Source: Cypionkella sp. | GTDB taxonomy: Bacteria; Pseudomonadota; Alphaproteobacteria; Rhodobacterales; Rhodobacteraceae | Assembly: GCF_030652235.1 (NCBI RefSeq) | Contig: NZ_JAUSBA010000004.1 | Location: 1-64,000 of the forward strand | Length of the DNA stretch: 64,000 nt | Direction of reading: 5' to 3' | Shown: positions 9,568 through 19,782 of the stretch, piece after piece | Layout of the letters: every line of letters starts with the position of its first letter | Numbering within the stretch: the first letter of the stretch is position 1 | The notes under the pieces: generated by a model | Told to the model about the DNA's origin: nothing | Database searches by the model: none | The model's input: only the letters and a program-made list of their open reading frames with translations | Program-made: the position numbers and the translations under genes

Positions 9568-10524
9568 ATGCATCCGGTCGTAAAACTCGTGACCCAGCGT
9601 TTAGCGCTGGGTCTGTTGCTCATGTTGGCAGTGTCAGCCCTGATCTTTTTTGGGGTTGAGGCTTTGCCGGGTGATACCGCGCAAGCCATGCTGGGCCAAT
9701 CGGCGACGCCCGAGGCGCTTGCCAACCTGCGCGAGAAAATGGGGCTGAATGAGCCTGTGCTTTGGCGCTATGGTCATTGGCTGTACGGCTTTTTGACCGG
9801 GGATATGGGGGTGGCGCTGACCAATGGCGAAGATATCGCCAAATCTGTTGGTGCTCGTCTGGGTAACACGCTGTTTCTGGCGTTCTGGGCGGCGCTGATT
9901 TCTGTGCCCTTGGCTATTCTGCTGGGTCTGTTGGCGGCGCGCTATAACGGGCGCTGGCCGGATCGGCTGATTTCTGGCGTGACTTTGGCGACGATCAGCC
10001 TGCCGGAGTTTGTGGCGGGCTATCTGGTGCTGTATTTCCTCGCCGTAAAGCTGCAATTACTCCCCGCGATGTCGATGGTGTTCCCCGGTATGGGGGTGTT
10101 CGAACGGTTGCAGGCCATCATGCTGCCCGTCATCGTTTTGGTGATGGTGGTGTTGGCGCACATGATGCGGATGACCCGCGCGGCCATTCTGAACGTAATG
10201 CAGTCAGATTATATTGAGACGGCGAAATTGAAGGGCCTGTCGCCTTTAACCGTGATCTGGCGTCACGCGTTTCCGAACGCCATCGCCCCCGTCGTCAACG
10301 TAGTGATGCTGAACCTCGCCTATCTGGTGGTCGGCGTCGTCGTGGTCGAGGTGGTGTTTGTCTATCCCGGCATGGGGCAATATCTGGTCGATCACGTGAC
10401 CAAGCGCGATCTGCCGGTGGTGCAGGCCTGCGGGATGATCTTTGCCGCAGTTTACATTGGGCTGAACATCCTCGCGGATGTGGTGTCTATCCTTGCCAAC
10501 CCAAGATTGAGGCACCCCAAATGA
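9568..10524 (+). CDS. ABC transporter permease (DppB-like)
   Basis: TM segments; EAA-like loop SDYIETAKLKGLSPLTVIWRHAFPNAIAP. Confidence 0.93.
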   Translation: MHPVVKLVTQRLALGLLLMLAVSALIFFGVEALPGDTAQAMLGQSATPEALANLREKMGLNEPVLWRYGHWLYGFLTGDMGVALTNGEDIAKSVGARLGNTLFLAFWAALISVPLAILLGLLAARYNGRWPDRLISGVTLATISLPEFVAGYLVLYFLAVKLQLLPAMSMVFPGMGVFERLQAIMLPVIVLVMVVLAHMMRMTRAAILNVMQSDYIETAKLKGLSPLTVIWRHAFPNAIAPVVNVVMLNLAYLVVGVVVVEVVFVYPGMGQYLVDHVTKRDLPVVQACGMIFAAVYIGLNILADVVSILANPRLRHPK

Positions 10525-11339
10525 GGCGTATTCCGCTGTCCGCCCTACTCGGTCTGATCCTGACCGGGGGCTTTTTTTTCGTCGCCATCTTCGCGCAACT
10601 GATCGCACCCTACAAGATGGATGAGCTGGTTGGCGGGGTCTGGGACCCGATCTCGACAACGCATTGGCTGGGCACGGATTCGATTGGACGCGACCTGCTG
10701 ACCCGAATGATCTACGGTGCGCAGGTGACGATTTTCGTCGCTACCTGCTCGACGATCCTGTCGTTTGTGACCGGATCGGTGCTGGGCTTTCTGGCGGCGA
10801 CGGCGGGCGGTTGGGTCGATCAGGCTTTGTCGCGGTTCATTGATCTGATCATGGCGATTCCGACGTTGATCTTTTCGCTGGTGATCCTGACAGCGGTGGA
10901 TGTGACCACGCTGAACCTGATACTGGTGATGGGGTTTCTGGATTCGACGCGGGTGTTCCGGCTGTCGCGCGCGGTGGCGGTGGATATTACCGTGATGGAC
11001 TATGTTGAAGCTGCTCGGTTGCGCGGGGAAAAACAAGGCTGGATCATCTTCTCGGAAATCCTGCCCAACGCGCTGTCGCCCTTGGTGGCCGAACTTGGCC
11101 TGCGGTTCATCTTTGCGGTGTTGTTCATCTCGACCTTGTCCTTCCTTGGCCTTGGCGTGCAGCCGCCCTTGGCGGATTGGGGTGGCTTGGTGAAGGAAAA
11201 CTCGGCGGGTCTGGTTTACGGCATCCCTGCAGCCTTAGCCCCGGCGATAGCTATTGCGGCACTGGCGATTTCGGTGAACTTGGTGGCGGATTGGGTGCTG
11301 TCGCGCACCACCAGCTTGAAAGGCGGTCGCGGTGCTTGA
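10521..11339 (+). CDS. ABC transporter permease (DppC-like)
   Basis: ATGA overlap with the upstream gene; HWLGTDSIGRDLLTRMIYGAQVTI; YVEAARLRGEKQGWIIFSEILPN. Confidence 0.93.
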   Translation: MRRIPLSALLGLILTGGFFFVAIFAQLIAPYKMDELVGGVWDPISTTHWLGTDSIGRDLLTRMIYGAQVTIFVATCSTILSFVTGSVLGFLAATAGGWVDQALSRFIDLIMAIPTLIFSLVILTAVDVTTLNLILVMGFLDSTRVFRLSRAVAVDITVMDYVEAARLRGEKQGWIIFSEILPNALSPLVAELGLRFIFAVLFISTLSFLGLGVQPPLADWGGLVKENSAGLVYGIPAALAPAIAIAALAISVNLVADWVLSRTTSLKGGRGA

Positions 11340-12978
11340 TCAAGTGAAACCAAATCTGTTGGAAATCAAGAACCTGCGGATCGAGGCGACGTCTTATCCG
11401 CCCGGCGAGGCCCCGCGCAAAGTCGTGCTGGTGGATGATGTGTCGGTGTCAGTCGAGCAGGGCCGCGTGCTGGGCCTGATCGGGGAATCCGGCGCGGGCA
11501 AGTCTACCATCGGGCTGTCTGCTATGGGCTTTGCACGGGGTGGGGCCAGGCTGGCAGGCGGGCAAATCCTGCTGAACGGGCGCGATATTCGCAGTGGTGG
11601 ACCGAGTGATCTGCGATCTTTGCGCGGTCGCGAAGTCACCTATGTCGCACAATCGGCTGCCGCTGCGTTCAACCCGGCCAAGCGGCTGATGGAGCAGGTG
11701 ATCGAAGCCTCTCTGCACCACAAACTGATGACACGCGCCGAGGCAGAGGCCCTCGCGGTGGAATTGTTCCGCAAGCTGGGCCTGCCCAACCCAGAAACTT
11801 TTGGGTCGCGCTATCCGCACCAAGTCTCGGGCGGGCAGCTGCAACGCGCGATGACGGCAATGGCGCTTTGCCCGAAGCCTGATCTGGTGGTGTTTGACGA
11901 ACCGACCACCGCGTTGGATGTCACCACCCAAATCGACGTGTTGGTGGCGATCAAAGCCGCGATCCGCGATACCGGGGTGGCGGCCCTGTACATCACCCAT
12001 GACCTTGCCGTGGTGGCACAGGTCGCCGACGATATTATCGTGCTGCGCGGCGGCAAGAAGGTCGAATACGGCACAACCGATCAGATCATCAACGCGCCGC
12101 AACAGGCCTATACGCAGGCTTTGGTATCGGTGCGCTCGATTGACCACGTTGAGAAAGCTGACACCGCCTCGGTGCTGTCGGTTGCCAATATCACCGCGCG
12201 CTACAGAGGCACCAATTTCGACGTATTGAAGAATGTCACGGTTGACCTTTCGGCAGGGCAAACCCTTGCCGTGGTTGGCGAAAGCGGCTCTGGCAAATCG
12301 ACCCTCGCCCGCGTGATCACCGGGCTTTTGCCCGCCGCCCAAGGCCGCATCACCTTTGCTGGCCGCGCGTTGTCGCCCGATCTGGCCAGCCGCTCAAAGG
12401 ATGATCTGCGCGAATTGCAGATGATCTACCAAATGGCCGACACCGCGATGAACCCGCGCCAAACGGTTGGCACCATCATCGGCAGGCCGCTGGAGTTTTA
12501 TTTCGGCCTGAAGGGCGAGGCCAAACGTAAACGTATTCAGGAATTGCTTGAAGAAATCGAAATGGGCGCGGGTTTTATTGACCGCTACCCGGCGGAACTA
12601 TCCGGTGGCCAAAAGCAGCGCGTTTGTATTGCGCGGGCGCTGGCTGCCAAGCCGAAGTTGATCATCTGCGATGAGGTAACCTCGGCGCTTGATCCGTTGG
12701 TCGCTGATGGCATCCTGAAACTGCTGCTGTCTTTGCAAGCCCGCGAAGGTGTGGCCTATCTGTTCATCACCCATGACCTGGCCACCGTCAAAGCCATCGC
12801 CGACAAAATCGCGGTGATGTATCGCGGTCAAATCGTGCGCTATGGCAGCAAAACCGATGTGCTGACGCCGCCGTTCGACGATTACACCGATCTCTTGCTG
12901 TCCTCGGTGCCCGAGATGAAACTCGGCTGGCTGGAAGAGGTGCTCGCCTCGCGCAAAATGGAAAGCGGCGGCAACTAA
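11332..12978 (+). CDS. Fused dual ATPase of dipeptide ABC transporter (DppD-DppF type)
   Basis: Two Walker A (GESGAGKST, GESGSGKST), two signature motifs (VSGGQLQR, LSGGQKQR), two Walker B segments. Confidence 0.94.
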   Translation: MLDQVKPNLLEIKNLRIEATSYPPGEAPRKVVLVDDVSVSVEQGRVLGLIGESGAGKSTIGLSAMGFARGGARLAGGQILLNGRDIRSGGPSDLRSLRGREVTYVAQSAAAAFNPAKRLMEQVIEASLHHKLMTRAEAEALAVELFRKLGLPNPETFGSRYPHQVSGGQLQRAMTAMALCPKPDLVVFDEPTTALDVTTQIDVLVAIKAAIRDTGVAALYITHDLAVVAQVADDIIVLRGGKKVEYGTTDQIINAPQQAYTQALVSVRSIDHVEKADTASVLSVANITARYRGTNFDVLKNVTVDLSAGQTLAVVGESGSGKSTLARVITGLLPAAQGRITFAGRALSPDLASRSKDDLRELQMIYQMADTAMNPRQTVGTIIGRPLEFYFGLKGEAKRKRIQELLEEIEMGAGFIDRYPAELSGGQKQRVCIARALAAKPKLIICDEVTSALDPLVADGILKLLLSLQAREGVAYLFITHDLATVKAIADKIAVMYRGQIVRYGSKTDVLTPPFDDYTDLLLSSVPEMKLGWLEEVLASRKMESGGN

Positions 12979-13058
12979 AAACCCGAACCCAAGGCTTTCA
13001 TACTGGTCTAAATATTCCTGCCGGAGGCTTCGACATCTCCGCCGGGTCGGAGTTATAA

Positions 13059-13892
13059 ATGCGTAAACTGCTGCTGATCATCCTCGACGGCGTCCCCTAC
13101 CGCAACTGGCGCCGGTTGTTTGGCAACCTCGAAGGCTGGGTCGCGCAAGGCGAGGCGCGGGTTTGGCGGATGCGTTCGGTGCTGCCGTCGACCTCTGGCT
13201 CTTGCTATGCCTCAATCCACACTGGCACGCCGCCGCAGGTGCATGGCATCTGGGGCAACGGCTTGCGTCGGCGGTTGGAACTGCCGGACGTGTTCTCGGA
13301 AATCTCCAAAGCGGGCGGCAAAACCGGGGCGGTCACCCACAGTTTCTGGTCGGAATTCTTCAACCGCTATCCGTTCGATCTGGTGCGCGACATCGAATAT
13401 GACGAACCAGAAGGCCCGATCACCCACGGCCGTTTTCATACCATGACCGGGGATAGCGGCTACAACCAAATGACGCCTTCCGATGTTGATCTGTTCGCCA
13501 CTTTGACCCGGCTGTGTCTGGTGAAGCGCATCGACTATGGCATCCTGCACACCTGTACACTCGACAGCCTTGGCCACCGTTTCTTTCATGATTGCGAGGA
13601 AATGGACGATGCCTGTTACCGGATGGACGAAATTTTGGCCAGTTTCCTGCATCAATGGCGCGCGGCGGGATATGAGGTGATCGTCACCGCCGACCACGGC
13701 CAAGACGAACGCGGCCACCACGGCGGCACGGGCGCGTTGCAGCAGGAATTCGCGTTCTACTACTTCGGCACATCCGAGATGCCCGGCCCCGATGTGGTGC
13801 TGGACCAGTTGGCGCTGGCCCCGTCGATTCTGACGCGGATGGGGGTTGCGGTTCCGCCGAGCATGAAAGCGAAACCGTTCTTCACCGCGTAA
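13059..13892 (+). CDS. Alkaline phosphatase superfamily protein / type I phosphodiesterase-nucleotide pyrophosphatase
   Basis: LLLIILDGVPYRNWRRLF, LPSTSGSCYASIHTGTPPQVHGI, TADHGQDERGHHGG. Confidence 0.85.
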   Translation: MRKLLLIILDGVPYRNWRRLFGNLEGWVAQGEARVWRMRSVLPSTSGSCYASIHTGTPPQVHGIWGNGLRRRLELPDVFSEISKAGGKTGAVTHSFWSEFFNRYPFDLVRDIEYDEPEGPITHGRFHTMTGDSGYNQMTPSDVDLFATLTRLCLVKRIDYGILHTCTLDSLGHRFFHDCEEMDDACYRMDEILASFLHQWRAAGYEVIVTADHGQDERGHHGGTGALQQEFAFYYFGTSEMPGPDVVLDQLALAPSILTRMGVAVPPSMKAKPFFTA

Positions 13893-13916
13893 CCGATTTT
13901 CGCGCGAATTCCGACC

Positions 13917-14663
13917 TTAGCTGGCGTAGTTTGCACCTTCGTCATCCAGCAATGCTTTGACCTCGCGCAGATGAGCCTCGGCATAGCCGGGGTAGCTGTC
14001 CCATTCGCCAGCGGTTTTCTCGGCCACTGCATCCGACAAAATCCGCAGCTCGCGCCCGGTTTGCAAAGCGCGGATATACGTCTCCGCCGCGCGCTCAAAA
14101 TAGGTCAGGCGGTTGAAGGCATCGGCGACCGATTGACCGATGATCAGCACGCCGTGGTTGCCCATGATCATCGTGGTGATCTTCGGATCCGCCAAAAGCT
14201 GCACGCAGCGCGCGGCTTCTTCTTCAAACGCCATGCCACCGTAATCGGCATCCACCACTTGGTGGCCAAAGAACATCGCCGAGTTCTGGTCGATGGGGGG
14301 CAGATAGCTGTCCGCCAAACTTGCCAAAACCGTGGCATGGATCGAATGCACATGCATCACGCAGCGTGCATGCGGCAAAGCGCGGTGGATGCTGCCATGC
14401 AGGCCCCAAGCCGTCGGGTCCGGCGCATCGGGGCGGTTCATCGTGCTGGGATCATTGGCGTCGATCTCCAGCAGGCTTGACGCGGTGATCCGGCCAAAAT
14501 GCCGCATGTTCGGGTTCATCAGGAACTTGCTGCCCTCGGGGTTCACCGCCAAACTGAAGTGGTTGGAGACCGCTTCATGCAGGTTCAGCTTGACGCTCCA
14601 GCGGAAGGCCGCGGCCATATCGACGCGCTCGGCCCAATGGGTGATATTGGCATGTGCGTTCAT
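13917..14663 (-). CDS. Class II aldolase/adducin family protein
   Basis: EAVSNHFSL, LHGSIHRALPHARCVMHVHSIHATVLA, MGNHGVLIIGQSVADAFNRLTYFERA. Confidence 0.9.
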   Translation of the reverse strand: MNAHANITHWAERVDMAAAFRWSVKLNLHEAVSNHFSLAVNPEGSKFLMNPNMRHFGRITASSLLEIDANDPSTMNRPDAPDPTAWGLHGSIHRALPHARCVMHVHSIHATVLASLADSYLPPIDQNSAMFFGHQVVDADYGGMAFEEEAARCVQLLADPKITTMIMGNHGVLIIGQSVADAFNRLTYFERAAETYIRALQTGRELRILSDAVAEKTAGEWDSYPGYAEAHLREVKALLDDEGANYAS

Positions 14664-15580
14664 TTGATCTCTCCATAGGTCCAGTTGCCTTGCGCCAAGG
14701 CGCTGATGGCGTTGCAAACTTCAGTGAAGGAGGCCGCCGCCCGAGGCACCGTTCCCCGCGCGCGCAGATAGCCATGCACCATGCCCGGCGCGGTAAATGA
14801 TACGGCGCGCCCACCAGCAGCCCGGATCGCAGTGGCATAATCATGTGCATCATCGGCGAGCGGATCACATTCGGCGGCAAATGCGACGGTCGGTGGCAGT
14901 TCAGCAAAATCGGTATCTTGCAACGGGGCGACGGTTGCATCGCCCAACACCTCAACCCCGCCATGCCGGATGCCCGCATAAAATTTCACATCCGCCAGCG
15001 TCAGCATCGGTGCCAAGGCGTGGGTTTGGTAGCTGCCTTTGCTGCGGTCGCCGCCCAAGCCCGGATAGATCAGTACCTGCCCCAAGATCCGCGCCGCGCC
15101 GCGCAGGGCATGACTGACCGCCGCCGCCAGATTGCCGCCTGCTGAATCCCCGACCAGCACCAGCGGCCCCGGCAAAGCCTGCACCACCGCCAGAGCATCC
15201 TCAAAAGCCGCTGGATGCAGATGTTCGGGCGACAAACGGTAATCAACAGCCACAACCTGCAAGCCCGTTGCCGCGCGAATATCGGCGCAAACGTCGTCAT
15301 GGCTGTGCAAGCCGCCCACGACATAGCCGCCGCCGTGCAGGTAAACCACCGTCGGCCCGGCCCCGGTGTAAATCCGGCAGGGCACGCCCGCGACCAAGCG
15401 ATTTTCCACCACCATCCCCGCTGGATAGCCGCGATGAAACTTGGCGCACATCGCATCATAAATCCGGCGTTGATCGGCAATCGTCAGGCTGGCGGTGTCG
15501 GGCGGATAGGACGCCTCGCTGTCGCGAATAAAGCGCCAAGTCGCGGCGTCGATAAGGCTTTGGTAATCTGGCGCTGGCAT
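14660..15580 (-). CDS. Alpha/beta hydrolase (HSL-type esterase/lipase)
   Basis: VVYLHGGGYVVGG oxyanion motif, LVGDSAGGNLAAAVSH nucleophile; stop overlaps start of downstream aldolase (ATGA). Confidence 0.9.
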   Translation of the reverse strand: MPAPDYQSLIDAATWRFIRDSEASYPPDTASLTIADQRRIYDAMCAKFHRGYPAGMVVENRLVAGVPCRIYTGAGPTVVYLHGGGYVVGGLHSHDDVCADIRAATGLQVVAVDYRLSPEHLHPAAFEDALAVVQALPGPLVLVGDSAGGNLAAAVSHALRGAARILGQVLIYPGLGGDRSKGSYQTHALAPMLTLADVKFYAGIRHGGVEVLGDATVAPLQDTDFAELPPTVAFAAECDPLADDAHDYATAIRAAGGRAVSFTAPGMVHGYLRARGTVPRAAASFTEVCNAISALAQGNWTYGEIK

Positions 15581-15761
15581 GATGAGCGAAATCCCGGTGC
15601 ATACAGCCGGATCATGGTGGGCAAAGCCTGCGGGTTCAACGCCCAATCACCGCCACAATCCAATAAAGAATGCCCTATTGCCCGCCCAATTCCGCCGTAA
15701 CCACCGCCTACAGTGAATTCAAGCAAATTGCAGACCACCTGCCATGTTTAGGGGAACAATC

Positions 15762-16196
15762 ATGCAAGTCATTCGCTCACTAGAACAGCACAGCGCCTCA
15801 CCGGTCGGGCTTGGCATCCGGGTGATATTGGTCAGCCAAAGCCTAAACAGCAGCCCACTGCCACACCGCCTGGCGGGGCTTGGCGGCAAGGTGGAAATTG
15901 CCGATGATCTGTTTGTGGGCTTGGAAGCGGTGATCGAAGATCCGGCGGGCTATGGGCTGTGCGTGATTGACTGTGATGCGTTTGGCGGGCTGGCGGCGGG
16001 TCGTCGTGCCCACGAGTTGCTGACCGACGTGGCGCGGCGTGTGCCGGTTATTCTGCTTTCAAAAGACTGCGCCGCGCAGGAATTTCCCGAGGAACGCGGT
16101 GAGGCGGTGGTGCTGCGCGCGCCCACCTCGGGCATCTCGCTTCGGGTGGGCTTTGAACATGCGCTGCGTGATCGACTGGCGATGCGCCTGATGTAA
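15762..16196 (+). CDS. Degenerate receiver-like hypothetical protein
   Basis: 145 aa; alternating beta/alpha pattern, YGLCVIDCDAFGG and RVPVILLSKD at receiver-like positions, no output domain. Confidence 0.45.
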   Translation: MQVIRSLEQHSASPVGLGIRVILVSQSLNSSPLPHRLAGLGGKVEIADDLFVGLEAVIEDPAGYGLCVIDCDAFGGLAAGRRAHELLTDVARRVPVILLSKDCAAQEFPEERGEAVVLRAPTSGISLRVGFEHALRDRLAMRLM

Positions 16197-16251
16197 GTTT
16201 TCGATTAAAATAGTCCTGATCGTCGATGGCGATCAAACGGCTGATGCAATA

Positions 16252-16290
16252 CAAAAGGGGGCGCATCTGGGATGCGCCCCTTTTAAATCT
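16252..16290. terminator. Bidirectional intrinsic terminator between convergent genes
   Basis: AAAAGGGGGCGCATCTGGGATGCGCCCCTTTT hairpin between the receiver-like gene (+) and csp (-). Confidence 0.8.
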
Positions 16291-16313
16291 CGATCAGCCG
16301 TTAGGCGTTCGGT

Positions 16314-16520
16314 TCAGGCCAGCGCCAGATTGGTTGCCGATTCGCGGCCATCGCGGCCTGCTTCGATATCGAAAGTGACCGGCTGGCCATCTTTCAGCGA
16401 GCGCAGACCAGCACGCTCCAGCGCCGAGATGTGCACGAAAACGTCCTTCTTGCCGCCTTCCGGGGCGATAAAGCCGAAGCCTTTGGTTTCATTGAACCAT
16501 TTCACGGTGCCCTTAGCCAT
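16314..16520 (-). CDS. Cold-shock protein (CspA family)
   Basis: MAKGTVKWFNETKGFGFIAPEGGKKDVFVHISALERAG. Confidence 0.97.
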   Translation of the reverse strand: MAKGTVKWFNETKGFGFIAPEGGKKDVFVHISALERAGLRSLKDGQPVTFDIEAGRDGRESATNLALA

Positions 16521-16684
16521 CGTGATGTCTCCTTTAGCAGTGCCGCCCGCGAGATTGCGGCGGCTTGGCGCAGTCAGCCTTTGTCGAATGCTGTGGCCGA
16601 AATCGGAGACAGAGATCGCAGAGAGTCAACGTCGCAACATAATTTAGGGGCGACTCTGGCTACAGATCAAGAAAAAATTGCGCG

Positions 16685-16888
16685 TTAGGCGTGTTCTGTC
16701 CAGATCCTCTCGGCGCTTTTTCGGCGCGGCCACATCGCACATCCCAGCAGCAGGGCGGCGACAGCGCAGCCAATGCCGCTCCACAACCCTAGGGCGGTCA
16801 TCCAACTGACATTCAATGCCACCAAACTGAACACAGCCGAGAAAAGCCCAAGCATTCCGCCTGCAATCATTGAAACAATGGCCATCAC
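16685..16888 (-). CDS. Small membrane protein, hypothetical
   Basis: 67 aa with two predicted TM helices; no overlapping alternative gene. Confidence 0.5.
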   Translation of the reverse strand: MMAIVSMIAGGMLGLFSAVFSLVALNVSWMTALGLWSGIGCAVAALLLGCAMWPRRKSAERIWTEHA

Positions 16889-16994
16889 GCCCTCCGCTTA
16901 CCGATCAGTTCAATTGGGAACCCGAATAAGGCGGCAATACGGCGAAAGCGCGGTATGGTTGTGAAACAGGCTTAAGCTTGGGCGCACAACGCGG

Positions 16995-17585
16995 TCAAAA
17001 GCTGCGCCGCGCCCGCAGCGCCGCGCCAATCGTGCCATCGTCGAGATAGTTCAACTCACCGCCAATCGGCACGCCCTGCGCCAGCGAGGTGATCTGCACG
17101 CCCAGTCCCGCCAGCGCATCGGCGATGTAATGCGCGGTCGTTTGGCCATCGACCGTGGCATTCAGCGCCAGAATAACCTCGGTCGCACCCGCCGCGCGCT
17201 CCACCAGCCGAGGGATGCCCAGTTCCTGCGGCCCAATCGCATCCAAAGCCGAAAGCGTACCGCCCAGCACATGATAGCGGCCCTTGAAAGCGCCACCACG
17301 TTCCATCGCCCAAAGGTCAGAGACATCCTCGACCACGCAAATCTCGCCATTGGCGCGGGCCTCGTCGCTGCAAATTGGGCACATTTCACTGGTGCCGATG
17401 TTGCCGCAAATGCTGCAATCCTTCGCCGTCAGCGCCACCGTCGCCATTGCCTGCGCCAGCGGAGCCATCAACGCGCCCCGTTTCTTCAACAGCGCCAACA
17501 CCGCGCGTCGTGCCGACCGGGGCCCAAGCCCCGGCAGCCGCGCCATCAGTTCGATCAGCGTTTCAATGTCGCGCGATTGCTCCAT
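16995..17585 (-). CDS. recR: Recombination protein RecR
   Basis: [18 protein letters not shown]4 zinc finger [16 protein letters not shown], Toprim [13 protein letters not shown]. Confidence 0.97.
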   Translation of the reverse strand: MEQSRDIETLIELMARLPGLGPRSARRAVLALLKKRGALMAPLAQAMATVALTAKDCSICGNIGTSEMCPICSDEARANGEICVVEDVSDLWAMERGGAFKGRYHVLGGTLSALDAIGPQELGIPRLVERAAGATEVILALNATVDGQTTAHYIADALAGLGVQITSLAQGVPIGGELNYLDDGTIGAALRARRSF

Positions 17586-17600
17586 TCAGGCAGGGTTCCC

Positions 17601-17945
17601 TCAGATTGGCAGCTTGAAATCCGCAGGCAGACCAAGCGCTTGCGTCATTTTCTGCATCTCAACCATGTTGCGGGCCTGCCCCTTGTTCTGCGCATCCTTG
17701 ATCGCAGCAAGGATCAGATCTTCGACCACTTCCTTCTCGGATGCGATCAAAATCGAAGGGTCAATATCCAACCCCGTGATCTCGCCTTTGCAAGTCGCCC
17801 GCGCCTTGACCAGCCCTGCACCGGCTTCACCGATCACCACGGTGCGGGCCATTTGCTCTTGCAGTTCGGCCATCTTGCCCTGCATTTCCTGCGCGGTTTT
17901 CATCATATTGGCCATATCGCCAATGCCGCCCAAACCTTTTAGCAT
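17601..17945 (-). CDS. YbaB/EbfC family nucleoid-associated protein
   Basis: MANMMKTAQEMQGKMAELQEQMART; located between recR and dnaX. Confidence 0.95.
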   Translation of the reverse strand: MLKGLGGIGDMANMMKTAQEMQGKMAELQEQMARTVVIGEAGAGLVKARATCKGEITGLDIDPSILIASEKEVVEDLILAAIKDAQNKGQARNMVEMQKMTQALGLPADFKLPI

Positions 17946-17954
17946 CGTTCCTCC

Positions 17955-19703
17955 TCAGTCGTCCTCAAACGGATCGAATTCATCTTCCACTTCCGGCAAA
18001 GCCTCGATCGCGGCACTCGCCGCCATCGCTTCTGCCGTCCTGATGTCGGTGATCTGCGCGCCCGGAAACGCCAGCATCACCGCTTGCACCAGCGGGTTTT
18101 CCATCGCCTCGGCCTTCGCCGCGTTGGAGGCCGCATCGCGATCTTCGGCTAGCGTCGGCGCACCCCCGGCGTTCACCACCGATACGCCCCAACGCGCGCC
18201 CGTCCAGCCTTGCAAGCGTTGGCTAAGCCGTGCCGCGAGATCGGGTTTCGCCCCCGGAGCCGGTTCAAACTCAATCCGCCCCGGCGCGTATTTCGCCAGC
18301 TTGACGCCTTCCTCAACCTCAACCAGCAACCGCATATCACGCTTTTCACGGATCAATTCAATCACTTGCGCGAAGCTGGCATAAACCACCAATTGGCTTT
18401 CCGCCACCGCGACCGCTTGCCCGCCCTGCATCACGGGCCCCCGCATCGGCGCAGACGTCGCCATCCGCAGCGCCCCATGCACGACACCACCGCCGCCGCC
18501 TGCTGGAGCCCCTCCCGTAGGACGTGCAGGCGCGCTTTGCGACATCAGCTTCTTCACCAAAGTCTCGGGGTCGGGCAGATCGGCGACATGGGTCAACCGG
18601 ATCACCGCCATCTCGGCCGCCATCATCGCATTCGGCGCAAGCGCTACTTCTTCCAATGCTTTCAGCAGCATCTGCCACATCCGCGTCAGCACCCGCATCG
18701 GCAGAACAGCAGCCATGGCAAGGCCACGTTCACGCTCATCCTGCGGCGTGGTCGGGTCTTCGGCGGCCTCTGGCGTGATCTTGATCACCGAAACCCAATG
18801 CGTGATCTCGGCCAAATCGCGCAAAACCGCCATCGGATCAGCGCCATCGGCATATTGGCCGGAAAGTTCCGCCAAAGCCCCCGCTGCCTCACCCTTCATA
18901 ATCAAATCAAACAGATCAAGCACCCGACCCCGGTCCGCCAGCCCGAGCATCGCCCGCACCTGATCTGCTGTCGTCTCCCCCGCCCCATTCGAAATCGCCT
19001 GATCCAGCAGTGAGGTGGCATCGCGTGCCGAACCTTCCGCCGCCCGCGCGATCAGCGCCAATGCGCCATCGGTGATCTTTGCCCCCTCGGCATTGGCGAT
19101 CTTGCGCATCAGGGCCATCTGCACTTCTGGCTCGATCCGCTTCAGATCAAACCGCTGACAACGCGACAGAACCGTCACCGGAACCTTGCGAATTTCCGTG
19201 GTGGCAAAGATGAACTTCACATGTGCCGGAGGTTCCTCCAGCGTCTTGAGCAAAGCGTTGAACGCGGCGTTCGACAGCATATGCACTTCGTCGATGATAT
19301 AGATCTTATAGCGCGCCGAGGCCGCCCGATAATGCACGGAATCAATGACTTCACGCATGTCATTGACGCCCGTGCGCGAGGCCGCATCCATCTCCATCAC
19401 ATCGACATGACGGCCCTCGGCAATCGCCACGCAAGGCTCGCAGACCCCGCAAGGTTCGGTCGTGGGTGCGCCCTTACCGTCGGGTCCGACGCAATTCAGC
19501 CCCTTGGCAATGATCCGTGCCGTGGTGGTTTTCCCCGTGCCCCTGATCCCGGTCATCATGAACGCATGCGCAATCCGGTCCGCTGCGAAAGCGTTCTTCA
19601 GCGTGCGCACCATCGCCTCTTGCCCGACCAGATCGGCAAAGGTCGCGGGGCGGTACTTGCGGGCCAAAACCTGATAGGTTTGCGGCGTGGTTTCGGTCAT
19701 CAT
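17955..19703 (-). CDS. dnaX: DNA polymerase III subunits gamma/tau
   Basis: YQVLARKYRPATFADLVGQEAMVRTLKNAF, TGIRGTGKTTTARIIAKGLNC, IDEVHMLSNAAFNALLKTLEEPP. Confidence 0.97.
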   Translation of the reverse strand: MMTETTPQTYQVLARKYRPATFADLVGQEAMVRTLKNAFAADRIAHAFMMTGIRGTGKTTTARIIAKGLNCVGPDGKGAPTTEPCGVCEPCVAIAEGRHVDVMEMDAASRTGVNDMREVIDSVHYRAASARYKIYIIDEVHMLSNAAFNALLKTLEEPPAHVKFIFATTEIRKVPVTVLSRCQRFDLKRIEPEVQMALMRKIANAEGAKITDGALALIARAAEGSARDATSLLDQAISNGAGETTADQVRAMLGLADRGRVLDLFDLIMKGEAAGALAELSGQYADGADPMAVLRDLAEITHWVSVIKITPEAAEDPTTPQDERERGLAMAAVLPMRVLTRMWQMLLKALEEVALAPNAMMAAEMAVIRLTHVADLPDPETLVKKLMSQSAPARPTGGAPAGGGGGVVHGALRMATSAPMRGPVMQGGQAVAVAESQLVVYASFAQVIELIREKRDMRLLVEVEEGVKLAKYAPGRIEFEPAPGAKPDLAARLSQRLQGWTGARWGVSVVNAGGAPTLAEDRDAASNAAKAEAMENPLVQAVMLAFPGAQITDIRTAEAMAASAAIEALPEVEDEFDPFEDD

Positions 19704-19782
19704 ACCTCAGACAATATGCGGGCGGATTCGGGTGGCGCCAGACTACGGCGCGCACGGCCAAACGTAAACCAAAGAGGACCAG

